From: Gnetum montanum
Lineage: Eukaryota; Streptophyta; Gnetopsida; Gnetales; Gnetaceae
NCBI GenBank assembly: GCA_015680685.1
Contig: MNCI01004872.1
Span: 1,649,819-1,713,818 of the forward strand
Direction: 5' to 3'
DNA length: 64,000 bases
Part shown: positions 36,660 to 48,639 of the stretch, one piece after another
Layout: each line of letters begins with the position of its first letter
Position numbering within the stretch: the first letter of the stretch is position 1
Translations under genes and position numbers: made by a program
Notes under the pieces: generated by a model
What the model saw: the letters and a program-made list of their open reading frames with translations, nothing else
What the model was told of the DNA's origin: nothing
The model's database searches: none

Positions 36660-39094
36660 TGAAGGGAACTTGAAGGAATTTGATACAAAGGAAGATGAAG
36701 AAATAGGGTTACCAACTGTAGGTGTAGATGAAATCTTAGGAAGACTATTAGATCGAAAGCAAGGTCATTTCTTAGATTGAGTGTTTAAACCATTCGGTTG
36801 ATAAACTAGTTGTAGATTAATAGCCCTAGTAGCATTGTGTTGTTGCGATTAAGCTAGGACTTCACCTTGCATAGATGGAGTAGGTGGTAGCTAGGTTGAG
36901 GAAGGAGGAAGATGTGTAGGAATAAGAGGAGGATAAGGGTAAAATGTGGTATCCTTCCTTGCATATGGAGAATGAGTTTGATAATAATTATGAGGGTACT
37001 AGTGAGATTGAAAAGTAGAAATGTGACTGAAAGAGTCATGTGGAGCTAGAGGTTACTAAATGTAGTACCCATATGGATTAGGTTTTCTATAAGGGTATTG
37101 TTGCCTTGGTGCTGTTAGCACCCATGACTATGTTTATTGCCACTATTGATACTACTCACATGCTTGTGGCAGAGTTCCACTTCAATAATACTATTGTTGC
37201 TGGTGGAACTACCTAGAATTACCTTGAAGATAAGGCAATCTTCTGGGTGTTTTCCTTTATGCTAGGTGTGGATTCAAAGCATACACCCTAGACTCCTGTA
37301 AGTGTGACACAATAGGAAAACATCCCTTAGGATGTTCATAATGGAAAATATCACACCCGCTAGCATCATTGGAGTTAGTTCCTACAACTTCCTCTATTAT
37401 AGCAATTTTTCTCATGCCTCTTTGAATGGTACATTCAACTTCCTTGCACCTCTTGCATTCATGATTACTACTTTGTTCTTTGGACTCTTCAGTAATTTTT
37501 AGGATAGCTTAAAATTTGCTATCCATGGAGTCCCATAACTCATCAACCTTGATCATCATGTTAGATTAAAATTTTTGAAATGGAAAGGTTTTTTTATTCA
37601 CCACCTCGTCAAGTGATGATTCTTGCTCACTATCATATAGTCGAACCTCCCTCTTTCGAATGGAAGGATCATAGGTGTACTCTTCTGTACTTTTTCATCT
37701 TTTTTGTTCTTCTTCCTCTTTTGCTACCTACTTAATCAATCTTTGGATCTGATGGGTGCTTAATTTTGATAGTCTCCCTTGGGCATAGATGCTAATAATT
37801 ATCCTCATTTTGGATTAAAGCCTATCTACAATGTGGAAAAGTTGGTTCAATTGATAATAACCATGGCTAGGAAATCTATGTACTAAGGAATAGTATTGGC
37901 CTATGATGGCATCCAAGGGTTCATTTGTTCCTTGTTTCCATCCTTGGATCTGCCTTCTCAAGTTCAACACTAAGGAGTACATTTGATATTTGTCATTAAA
38001 CAATTAAAGCATTGTACTCAATCATCTGATAGATTCTAGTTCTAAGGACTAGTACCAGTTTTTTGCATCTTGAATGAGTGTCCTTAGAAACAACTTAAGC
38101 TTCTATCACTCATTTTCTATATTCTTCAAGACACATGCATCCTAAAAACCTTGGAGATGGTTCTGTAGATTTGAATTATATCCCCCTTGAAATTGAGAAA
38201 TATTGTTTAGAATACTCTAGGTAGTAAGAAAAGTCTTATCAAGGCCATGATTTTGGTGCCTACAATTCCCTTTAGTACCCCTTCATACATGGTATCATGT
38301 CTCTCTTGAAAGCCCATGCCCCTGGTCTTAACACGCCCAACTACCCCTTTGATCATTTTAGTCTTGTTGGTCACCTCCATCATAATTGCTCCCCTTGTGA
38401 TTACAATTAGAGTGAGAAGAAGAAGATGATGATGAAAAAGGTGAAGAGGAAGGAGGACTAGCACAATCACTATTCCTACTACCCCCTCTTCGGTAATCGT
38501 GGCCACGATCACAAACTTCTTTCTTTCTTGCATCCCTACCCTAACTCTCCTTCTTAGATCCTCCTTTGTCATTGGATCCATTATTGGTAGAACTAGGATT
38601 GTGATTCATTTATTGTAGGTTTTAGTTTTGACCTCCTTCACTAAATTCAAAGAGAGATATTTCACTAAATGAAAAACCCCCCAAAGAAGGATTCTCCATC
38701 ATGTTTTTGTCATGGCAACAATAGCGAATCAGTAAACCACTTTTCCTTCATAGGTTCATAGCATTTTTCTAGTTGTTGATCCTTAAGATATTATGTCTTA
38801 GTGGGATGATAATCCCTAGCATCACTATCTTGTATAATGTACTTAGCATGAATTCCTTGGAGGCCCAAATGCACAAGAGTTTGTTGGAGCATCATAGGAA
38901 TAGATTGATTGGATGACAACACAATTGTTGCCCTCCATGTCACACCATTATAGTTGTTCAACTTGGTGAAGGATGAAGGTGAAATTAGGTACATACTCAT
39001 CAGGATGAGCATATACCACTTGGAATTGTTGGGGCACCTACTAATGTACTCCATCAGACTTGGGAAAAGAAACACTTCTATGAGAAGAAGACAT
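36660..39094 (-). pseudogene. Family X copy B: gag
   Basis: The start is the ATG at 39094 (MSSSHR), shared with A'. The core near 38003-37815 reads YQMYSLVLNLRRQIQGW, then TNEPLDAIIGQYYSLVHRF. The conserved motif CDIFHYEHPKGCFPIVSHLQ is at 37363-37301; its Cys and His ligands are all present (C-x3-H-x2-H-x3-C). A Pro/Gln/Tyr-rich tail (about 37250-36850) precedes the protease. Stops and at least three frame changes break the frame. Confidence 0.75.
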
Positions 39095-39240
39095 TTTATG
39101 TTAGAAAATAAAAATGTAACATGATTTTTTAAAAAAAAAATTGTTGTGGTAATTGTAATGTATAATATGACTTTTAGGTTTCATTCCAATGATTTAAATA
39201 ACTTTTTACTAATCCTAGATAGCACACGTAACAACTAAAA

Positions 39241-39260
39241 GATCCTCAACAATAGTGCCA
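39241..39260 (-). other. Primer-binding site, tRNA-Asp type (copy B)
   Basis: The minus strand reads TGGCACTATTGTTGAGGATC, equal to the tRNA-Asp complement TGGCGCCGTTGCCGGGGA plus TC except for six transitions (G to A or C to T). One base separates it from the LTR at 39262. Confidence 0.85.
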
Positions 39261-39261
39261 A

Positions 39262-40125
39262 TGAGGAGCAACAAGGTATCCCTACACCCAACCATATGAA
39301 TCACAAGTGTTCACATGCAATCTAATCAAACTCTACAAACCTTAAGTTGTTAAGTATATTGGTTTATGAAAGTGAAATCAAATCAAAATGATCATTGTCT
39401 TCTCAATTCTACTTGTGAGGTACAAGTATATGGTTAAGTGCAACCAAGGTATATGATTTTTATTCTTTTATATTTTATAAGGTTAATCATCTAAATAAGA
39501 ATGAAAGATAGAGGAATTTAAAATCTAATTAATCTACTATCTAACTAGCCTAACACAAGTACCCTTTCCCACTCTCCGAATACATCCTAAATGCATATAG
39601 CACTATTGGGTTACTAGATGTTAAGCATTTCTTGGCTACCAAGCACTACACGTATGCTCAAAGTGGTCATGCTTGTGTTCATTAAAAACTCAAAATTAAT
39701 TACTTAATTAAAGTGCATTAAGGTAAAATTCATGAATATTAAATGCATTAAAGGAAACATTAATCTATTCTTAGTACTGCAAGGATTATCAAAAGGGCTC
39801 ATCTTTATTTTTCTCACACTGTTGTGCTCAAGTACATCAATGCTTGAACAAAGATTTGTACACACTCAAACTCCTACTGTAGGTACTTAGAAATATTCTA
39901 ACTTTGAAATGGCTAAACTACAAGAACTTCATTACTCTATGCAAAAATTGATATGAAAATTGTGTGTCAAAGCACTATATTGGATACTCTACAATATTGG
40001 ATATTCGATATTACATCTACAATATTGGATATTCGATATTACATCTTAGGGTCTAATATCGAATATCTAATATCAAGGCTCCAATATCTCATATCTGATA
40101 TCAGAGAACATCAAAGCACGATTCA
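39262..40125 (-). mobile_element. 5' LTR of family X copy B
   Basis: The 864-bp LTR begins TGAGGAGCAACAAGG and ends GATTCA on the plus strand. It matches the 3' LTR (30188-31033) along its length with many substitutions. Transcription would run leftward. The U3 end holds a palindromic cluster (39991-40110). Confidence 0.85.
39991..40110. repeat. Perfect 28-bp duplication and palindromes in LTR U3
   Basis: Two identical 28-bp units (39991-40018, 40019-40046), each containing GGATATTCGATATT, are followed by the inverse AATATCGAATATC near 40056 and more GATATC-like words to 40110. They can form stems. The matching zone of the other family X LTRs is rebuilt with other words. Confidence 0.85.
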
Positions 40126-40309
40126 TCAATAATATATTATATTTATTATTAGGTAATATTAAGATATTAAATCATAGTTTTTGTATGTATAGATGATAAT
40201 GAAGATAATAATGGAGCTAAAATGAGAAGCATAGTGAGGATGTAATTATTGGATAGCTAGATATAGATAAAGCACTTGAGGATGAGCTAGATTTTTAAGG
40301 AGGGTAGAT
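40126..40309 (+). mobile_element. Element D, 3' end resuming after copy B
   Basis: This piece matches element E at 50036-50214: the A/T-rich spacer, GATGATAATGAAGATAATAA near 40192, and LEDELD-coding sequence (about 40277), ending in the purine tract TTTAAGGAGGGTAGAT before the LTR. It encodes an acidic C-terminal extension in E. Confidence 0.75.
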
Positions 40310-40758
40310 TATGATGTCTTGTCCCTTGTTAAGGGTAGAATTGTACTATTAATCATGTAATTATCCTTTGAAATAATGGATTCCTTGATATGAGGAGTTG
40401 TAACTGTTCATGGTACCACTTGGGGAAGGCTTTGACTTGTAACATTTAGGGACAAACTTAGAGGTCATATCAACATGGAGTTGCAAAGCCAAATTGGTGA
40501 GTGACAAGAGCTGGATGAAGTAGTAGTGTTGGATTTCCTCTAAAGTCCTAAGTGTTATAGGAAGATAACCTAGGATCGTTAGTAGTATATTCAACAATTC
40601 TATTAGTAAAATTTCCATTGTTATTTTTCCATTTAGATCCATGTTTATTCATTGTCATTTTTAAATTTAAGTGAGCAATCCAAATTAATTTCATGTAATA
40701 CAAGGAAATTACACAATGAAAAATCATATTCATCAACATCTGGGAATAGGATGTCATA
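40310..40758 (+). mobile_element. 3' LTR of element D
   Basis: The LTR starts TATGATGTCTTGTCCC and ends GGGAATAGGATGTCATA, imperfect inverted ends matching those of element E's LTR (TGTAACATCTCATTCC and GGAATGTCACA). Body similarity includes ATGTAATTATCCTTTGAAAT near 40360. It is 449 bp, somewhat shorter than E's 503 bp. Confidence 0.75.
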
Positions 40759-43700
40759 AAATCATAATTAAGAATATTAATCTATATCAATATATCGTCA
40801 ATAATACATAAACATAATCAATGATCTAAAGCATAATGCATGATGATGAAGAATTGATACATGTCCATAAAATAACATATTATACCAAAGAGAATAGACT
40901 AAAGCTCAAAAATAGATATGCATAAAATCTAAAAAGTAGTAACTAACATCAACATATATCCTTACTCTACCTAGTCCTAGTGACCTAAAAATGATAAAGG
41001 AAATAAGTATACACTAAGTGAAAAATCGTGGTACCTTCTTTAGTTAAAATAAAAGAAAGTCTTATGATGGCTAGGTGAAGGCATGTTGGCCTACAACACA
41101 TGTCACTAAGTACAAAAAATCCAAACATCATAGATCATATATTACCAATAGATCTTAGGATCCAATGAAAATCTAACAAAATCAAATTATCCAATCTAAC
41201 CTAACAACCTATAAATAAATAGACTAGCATACATTACACTTAGTTTTAAATTTATGAATTGTTATAATAAGTACTTTCCAAACATGCTAAACTAAATCTT
41301 AAAATACCATGCATATGAATTCTATTTATTTCTCTCAATACTAGGAGCATTACCCAAGATTCACCCTTAACTTTCTAGACTACCAGTGCTAGAGGTGTCA
41401 TCTAAGACTCACCTCTAATGTTTTAAGGACATCAAACAAAGGGACTAGTTAGCCATGGATTATTGTCACCTATTGGATGGGGCCTAAAAAAAGAGTCACA
41501 TTAATGCATATCAATATAGGTCAAATACCAAACATATTTAAAGATCTTATCTCTAAATGGTTACATAAGTTGATGCTAGCTCATAACAAACATCAAATAT
41601 TCAAGCCTCCAAATAAGTACAAAGTAATCAATAATGGTGGAGGGATAAAACTAATAACCAATAAGTTCAAATTTCTAAAATATCCAATAGAACCAATCAT
41701 TTAAATCAAAGATTTATTCTAATAATCCAATAGCATTTAGACTAATATATTAGTATAGAACAAGGTCCGAGGTCATCAAAACATTTTGAACTGAGCTACA
41801 ATGGCAACAAAAACATTTAAATGACTTAAACTTAAGATCATGACATCACCACAACTCATGGTAGCTAATCATAATCTTACCCTAACTCATGATGTACTAA
41901 AAATATTTTTAGCAAAAATTATAACAAAAATGACTTAACTATGGCCTAACCATGACTTGAGCATAACTTGTGGAATTGCAAGACTTTAGGAATAAAGACA
42001 AGAAATTGTAAAGAAAGATAAAGTATTGACCATAACCTTATCACAAGTCATGGCATAAGATCATGACCTAATCATGATTCTTGATTAGCATTGACAGTCT
42101 CACCAAGATCCATGGTAGACTCATGGTTTCAATCCAAAACATAAGGAAAAGAGAAAATAGCTCAAAATAACTTCCAAAAAATTAGCAAATAATAAGGAAT
42201 ATTGGGGTATCATAGCATTAATTTAAAGAACATAATGATACCTTCAAATTAAGAGAGATAAGTGACAAATAAAATGATGATATGATTAAGGATCCAAACC
42301 CTAAATGAAATTGTCAAATTCATAAAATGTTAAAGACTTAGAATTTAGTAAAATAATCAAAACCAAATTAGATTTATGATAACATGAACATAATTGCATG
42401 AGGATTCAAAACTAACATATAATACCTCAACTCCAAAACATTTATTACTTAAATTCTCATAAAATCCTCATTTCATGAAATCATCAAAAATGGTAAAATT
42501 ACAACAACAGTGAAACAAGTGAATTAAGCATAAAAATTATTTGATTCTATATATTCCAAAAAAGATCCAATACTAATCATAAATGTATATAAATCTAAAA
42601 GAATTCCACAAAATCTAAATGTCAATAGTGCAAAAAACCTAAGAACTGAAACAAACATGACAAAATGCTAAGATAACTCATCTGGAAAAGAGAAGAACAA
42701 TCCATGAAGTAATACATGAACATAGCCATATGATATTGCACAATCACACATATAAATTAGCAAAGATCCATAACACCACTATAAACCTTTAATTCAACAA
42801 TGCTTCTACATCCAAAAGAATAGATGCCAAAGTGCTCATATGAATGGAAAGTAGGGCTTTTAATGAAAAGCTACCAAAAGTACAAACCTAGAAATCCTAA
42901 TGTTATTTTTAAAATTAAATTTAAAATTAAGAGAACTACTGCAAAACCTCTTATAACTCATGTAGATTTCCCACAAAAACCATTAAGTCATACCAAACTT
43001 ACTTAAATTAAAACAAAAAATATGGTAATTAAAAGATTAATATCTTAACATACAAAAAGCTATTCATGCCTTAATACGCCTCATGTATCAATTCTATAGC
43101 CTTCATGAGAAGCCTGCCCACTCATCCTCTAGGTTAATGCTTACCAAATAAAAATACAATTAGAATATATAAAAATAATCATACATAAACATAATAATAT
43201 AATGGTAAAAATCCATAATAACTAATAAGCATAACTAACAATCATAACAAGAACATCCAAAATATAAAGAGGCACAAAAGCATAGTGTTAAACTACTAAC
43301 CTAAGCATCTAAAAATATAAGTGTTTATAGTTATCTAATTGGCCTTTTCAACCTTTTCTTGAGTTCCCATCATTATGATCACAATTAGTTGTACTTAACT
43401 AGTTTTGGTCCCTTAAATAGGTGAATGTCTCATATATCAATTCATTTTGAGACTTTCCTATTGCATTGTTTAAGGTTTTTCCTATTTAAGTTATAGTGAG
43501 CTCTTCTTAACAACATTCCTATAACACAAATCTAAGAATAACTATTAAATACTTAAATATAATACTAGCATATAACAAACTCCTAAGCTAGGTTTAGGCT
43601 ATAAAGGAATTACTTAAAAAAATAAAATCACCAAGAATATTATGAAAATTATAGGCAACGAAGTAGAAATCTATAAAAATAAGTGAAAGGGATAATAAAA

Positions 43701-44210
43701 TAGAAAAAATTTATAAAAGAATAAATAATATCCTCTTACATACAAAAACCTTAGCTACTCACTAAGTAATAATAGTACTTATGAACCTAATGCCCATGCA
43801 AAAGAGTTTCTAGTAGCCAATAATTAATAGTAGAATCACATAAAATAACTATAACAAGGCACTAGGCATCTAATTGTATAAAAGAAGCATCTAAAAGCTA
43901 TATTCAAAACATTCTATATAGAATACCAATTACAACTTCAAATATAAAAATATAATAAACTATCATATAGTAGAAACAAGCCCTAAATCAAAGATAGGCA
44001 AGTTCATACACACACGTGTCAATAAAGAACACTAAAGAGTACAAATAATTCAAATTGAATATTATAGTATTAAATTATACAAAAATATTGAAATGCTAAG
44101 TTCTAAATTCTAAAATGCTAGAAAACTAATCATATCAATTCTCTGCATCTTAGAAATCATCTATTTCCTATCCACTATCATGTTAGTAATCATTTAGATC
44201 CAAATCAGAA
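40759..44210. other. Long A/T-rich stretch without a supported gene
   Basis: About 3.4 kb with no coding motif on either strand. Short phrases such as CTCATGG and ATCATGAC recur between 41830 and 42130. It is either the DNA into which D inserted or leader/LTR of E; I could not find a 5' LTR for E in it. Confidence 0.35.
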
Positions 44211-44301
44211 GCCCCTATGCCCTACAATTGTCATCATGCCATTTGTTGTTGTCATTCTCTACCCTATGCACACATGCCCTTGGTCACCTTCAGCACTACC
44301 G

Positions 44302-44609
44302 ATCACTACCTGTTGTATCATCAATCACTGCCTCCCATGCCACTGATCATTAGCTACCCTTCCATGGATCATTACCTACTATGCCATCAATCACTGCCTC
44401 TCATGCTATCGATCACTACCTCCCCTACTATCGATCATTATCTCCTATGCCACCAATCACTACCTTCCTTGGTGTTGATCACTGCATCCCATGCCATTAA
44501 TCACTACCTCCTATGCCTCCAATCATTGCCTTATATGCTACAAATCACTACCTCCCCTCCTGCCAATCATCGCTTCTCCCACCAAAAATCACTACCTTCT
44601 CTCGAGGCC
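44302..44609. repeat. 22-bp minisatellite, 14 units in strict register
   Basis: The word ATCACTACCTCC with variants starts at 44302 and every 22 bp after that (44324, 44346 and so on to 44588) without one indel, followed in each unit by a CATGCCA-like run. Because 22 is not a multiple of 3, one reading frame repeats every 66 bp, which produces an open frame with 22-residue repeats (DHYLLCHQSLP). That frame is a by-product of the repeat, not a gene. Confidence 0.95.
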
Positions 44610-44639
44610 AAAAAAGCCTTAATGCTATGAACATGAAAG

Positions 44640-45560
44640 TTAGTTGTAGCATTGTGAGCTGCATTGGCCCTTTTTTATGGGCTACACAAGCCTTGTTTAG
44701 GGCCACATTGACCCTACACATGCTAAGTTAGTTCCAACTAATCCTTGTGTCAGCCATGCCAACTCCTATGAAGGGTGTGCAGCCCACACACAAGACAAGT
44801 AAACCCTAGAAAGGGCTACACAACCCATGCCTAAGTTACACAAACCATAAAAAAGGCTACACAAGTCTCAAAATGGGTCACGTAGGTACAAAAAAGGGTT
44901 GTGCTACCTAGTAAAGCCCCTCCCCTATATACTTCAACCACTATCACACTACCGATGCATTCTCTAGGACACCACAATTCCTACCATCACCCTACATTTG
45001 TTGTTGTTCTGGCTTGATGGCAAAAAAAAAAATGTTTCTATCAAATGAAAAAAAATTGGAAATTTCTATCCTCAATGAAATTTAAAAGAAGAATGTACAA
45101 AAATAATTTTTAAATTTGGATTTGATGCCTTTGTAGCAATAGGGATAGGAATTCCATAATTAAGTGAACTTGTTCTAGAGTAGTACTAGGATGGATGAAC
45201 TCTTAAGAAGTCTCAAAAATCATGCAATTTTTTGCAAATTAAAACAATAATAAATTTTGATTTCAAAGTAAATTTTTAACCCAAAAAACTTGATTCCAAT
45301 AGATTTAAACCTTCTAGACTTAATAGAATGGGCATATATAGCTCTCAGGTTATAGAAAACTAGCTTTTAATCCATTAATTAAAGGACAAAAATAATTAGG
45401 ATTCGGTGGTTGAAGAAGAAATCCATGATAGTTTCAACCTCTTTTGTAACTGATTAACTATTTTAAGACCCATAGAAAAGGCCATAGAGGCCAAGTATTA
45501 CCACCATACCTAATTTCCTCAACTTACCAATGTCTAGAATCCAAAGAATAAATTGGAGAG
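44640..45560. other. Leader of element E, with GCTACACAAGCC words
   Basis: No coding motif. Words like GGGCTACACAAGCC recur near 44679, 44813, 44834 and 44855 at steps near 20 bp at the end. A poly-A run (45022-45031) and A/T-rich sequence lead to gag. Confidence 0.45.
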
Positions 45561-46640
45561 CAATGGAGGCTTGAGTCAATGATCAAATGAATGCCCTTGA
45601 GAATCAAATTAATGAAATTAAGGGTGTTCAAGAAGAGCTTCATCAATCACATCAAGGGTTAAATATAGATATGCAAAATATGTTCAAGGAAATTAGGAAA
45701 TTATCCCAAAGTTCAAAGGATAAATGTTTAAACATGCAAGGAAAGATGTATTTCTTTGTAGACTCCATCAAGAAATTAACCAACCATCTCACTTAGTCTT
45801 CAAATCCTGGTCACGTTCCATCTTGAGATTAACATTAAGATAAAGATTAAGTTCTCCCTAGGGATCCACCTAGAAAACAACCCCCACCTACTGGCTTCCA
45901 AGATACCGATATCCCTTCTATAGGTCATAGAGGAGAAATCGAAGGTCAGGGATATGAGAAATGTCTTAATCCACCTAGAATATCACTTACACAAGTTCAT
46001 GCCAAGAAGGTAAAATTAGACCATTATGATGGAGCCCTTGGATCTAGTGCCAAGGAAAAATATTTGCTTGATACAATGAAAAATTACTTTGATATACTAT
46101 ATCTATCAAGTCAAGAATGTTTAGAAGTCATCTCCCTATATTTAAGAGGTCTTGCAACAACATGGTGGAATACATTGAGATTTAAAGGTTTGATTACAAA
46201 TCAACTTAATTTTTGTCAAGAATTTGAACAAAAATTTTTACCCAATTCTTTTCTCAAAGAGTGAAAAATGTGATCTTTCTTGGTATGCAAGCCATCTGTA
46301 GAAGATTACTACAAAGAGCTATGTGATCTTTCTTGGTATGCAAGCCATTGGGATGAAGGAGAATTAGCTTCAAAATTCATTGGTGGACTACATCCAAAAT
46401 TATGTTCCTAGACACAAGCACATAATCCTTAAATAGTTGATTAAGCATATAGAATTACTAAGGATTATGAATAATTAGATAAAGTATGGACTACTCTTTG
46501 ACAAGCTACCCTTCCACAAGCAGCAATAGAAGAAACACCAACTTAGAGAGCTTGATCAGGGATAGGATGTCTTGTTTGTGATGAAGGTCATTTTAGATGT
46601 GACTATCCAATATTATGAGCAATGTTACAAAGGACAAATT
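45560..46640 (+). pseudogene. Element E: gag
   Basis: An N-terminal coiled coil (MNALENQINEIKG, 45587 onward) leads into the core: KLDHYDGALGSSAKE (46014), then YFDILYLSSQECLEV, YLRGLATTWWNTLRF (46138-46182) and HWDEGELASKFIGGLH (46348). The zinc knuckle CLVCDEGHFRCDY (46568-46606) has C-x2-C-x3-H with Tyr in place of the last Cys. A 29-bp phrase (GTGATCTTTCTTGGTATGCA) occurs twice at about 46270 and 46322, a small duplication within the core. Stops are few compared with the other copies. Confidence 0.8.
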
Positions 46641-46739
46641 TAATAAGGAATCAAAAACCCAACCCAAACATGAACAAAAGACAAATCTCAACCACCACCA
46701 CAACTATGAAGAAGAAATTTGCCTCAACTAAATGAGGTT

Positions 46740-47215
46740 TGTGTAAATTTCAATTTTCTTTACTAATTTTTGAAGGTTCAATTGAATGTAAATAAATGAA
46801 ATTTTTTATTGATAGTGGTGCCAATGTTAACTTTCTTACTCAAAATTTAATTAATTTATTAAAATTTCATTCCAGGAAATTATTAAGATGGAACTTGTAG
46901 ATGGAAGGACTATGCGCAAGCATACTAGGTATGGAGAAATTAACATTACTTTGCAAAACATGCCTTTCATTGATGAATTCTTTGAATTTGAACTAGGTGA
47001 TGTTGATGTAATTTTATAAATGTCTTTTCTACAAAAATTTCATATTACTACCCACTTTGAAACTCACATTATAAACGTCTCAACCATAGATGAAGTTAGG
47101 GTTCTAAGGAGGGTAGGAGAAGTAAACAAAATCCATATGAGAACCATTAAGCAAGACAAAAGATTAGTCAAAAATAATGTTATGATGATAGTTGTGAAAG
47201 TAACTAAACCCTAGA
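46740..47215 (+). pseudogene. Element E: aspartic protease
   Basis: FFIDSGANVNFLT carries an intact Asp-Ser-Gly at 46811-46819. It is followed by a frameshifted middle part and by MSFLQKFHITTHFETHIINV (47020-47080; family pattern GMDWLxxH). In D the same Asp is Asn. Retroviral-type protease acts in the particle on gag-pol. Confidence 0.75.
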
Positions 47216-47219
47216 AATC

Positions 47220-48600
47220 TTTAGGTATTGAGATTCCAAAAGAACTTGAGGAATATAAAGATTCAGTATTTGCTGAAACTAGAGAATTACCTTCAAAATG
47301 AATATTTGACCATGCAATTGATATTTTTCTTAGTACACAACCTATTTCAAAAGGCCCTTATAGATTTTCTACTTCTGGATTAAGAGAATTGAAAGTACAA
47401 TTAGATCAACTTTTGGAAGAAGGAAAAAATTGACCTAGCATATCACCTTGAGGTGCACCATTCTTATTCATTAAAAAGAAAGATGGTACATTAAGATTAT
47501 GCATCAATTATAGGGAAATGAATAAATGATGATTATAAATACTTATCATTTTCCTAGAATTGATGATTTTTTTGATCAACTTACTAATGCATGTTATTTT
47601 TCAAAGATTGATTAAAAATCATATTATCACCAAATAAGGATTAAGGAGAAAGATATTGAGAAAACTACTTTCAAAACCATGTATGGATTATACAAATTTT
47701 TTGTGATGCCATTTGGATTAACTAATGCATTTGCAACATTCATGGAATTAATGAATAATATTTTTCATGAATATCTTGATCAATTTGTTATAGTATTTAT
47801 GAATGATATACTTGTTTATTCTAAGTCTAGAGAAGAACATGTCAAACATTTAAAATTTATAATGGAAATTCTTAAAGAGCATCAATTCAAAGCTAAATTA
47901 AGTAAATGTGAACTCTTTAAAGAAAAATTCTCTTATCTAGGCCATATAGTTTCTACAAATGGAATACAAGTAGATCCAACAAAAGTTAGTACAATTAGCG
48001 ACTAGCCTGAATTAAAAGATGCTATAGTGGTTTGTAGTTTTCTGGGCTTAGAAAGTTGTTTCCAATGTTTCATTAAAGATTATTCTACTTTAGTAGCCTC
48101 CTTGACTGACCTTTTATAGGGAAAATATGTGTTTAAGTTTGATGAAAAATGCAAGGAAGCTTTCCTTAGATTAAAGATGCTACTCACAACAGTACCTATT
48201 CTAAGAATTCCAAATGAAGAAGTACCATTTGAAGTATCCACGAATGTCTATGGAATGGGAATTGGTGTAGTTCTTTCACAAGAAGATAAAGTGATATGTT
48301 ATGAATCTCATAAATTATGAGGATTTGAGGTAAATTACTCAACCCATGACTTAGAATTATTGGTAATTCTTCATGCTCTGAAAGTTTGGAGATATTATCT
48401 TTGTAAAAAAAGGTTTGTATTATAAACAGATCATAAAAGTTTAGAATATTTGTATAGATAACCTATTTTGAATACTTATTAGTGATGATTGGTAGAATTA
48501 TTGGCTAAATATGATTTTGAAATCAAATATATTCTTAGAAAACAAAATGTAGTAGTTGATGCCCTTACTCGAATGTGGAACTTGATGATAGGTGTGGTAA
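47220..48600 (+). pseudogene. Element E: reverse transcriptase and RNase H
   Basis: The domain starts IEIPKELEEYKD (47227). FIKKKDGTLRLCINYREMNK (47464-47523), TMYGLYKFFVMPFGLTNAFA (from 47670) and VFMNDILVYSKSREEHVKHL (47793-47852) follow. The catalytic site is MND (47799-47807): the first Asp of the pair is Asn, as in D. The thumb is CELFKEKFSYLGH. RNase H from 48129 has EVSTNVYGMGIGVVL (first Asp now Asn), THDLELLVILHALKVWRYYL (48342-48401) and TDHKSLEYL (48428). The lineage is chromovirus-like Ty3. Confidence 0.85.
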
Positions 48601-48639
48601 TGACCCCAATGAAAGAAGAAATTAAGGAATAAATAAAAG

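Larger units (their letters stand above)
30188..40125 (-). mobile_element. Family X copy B, full-length Athila/Tat-type element nested in D
   Basis: Both LTRs, primer site, polypurine tract, gag, protease, reverse transcriptase, RNase H and integrase are present in the right order on the minus strand, about 9.9 kb in total. It splits element D: sequence left of 30188 and right of 40125 continues without gap when compared with element E. The flanking 5-mers (GGAAT at 30183-30187, TCAAT at 40126-40130) match at three of five positions, an eroded target duplication at best. LTR divergence and many stops make it an old insertion. Confidence 0.85.

Noticed and set aside
40759-44210. 5' LTR of element E
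   Set aside because: No sequence with the TGTAACATC start or GGAATGTCACA end of E's 3' LTR was found here.
44217-44630. 137-codon open frame as a repeat-protein gene
   Set aside because: It is produced by the 22-bp minisatellite; the 22-residue protein repeat is the 66-bp frame cycle, and no other coding sign is present.
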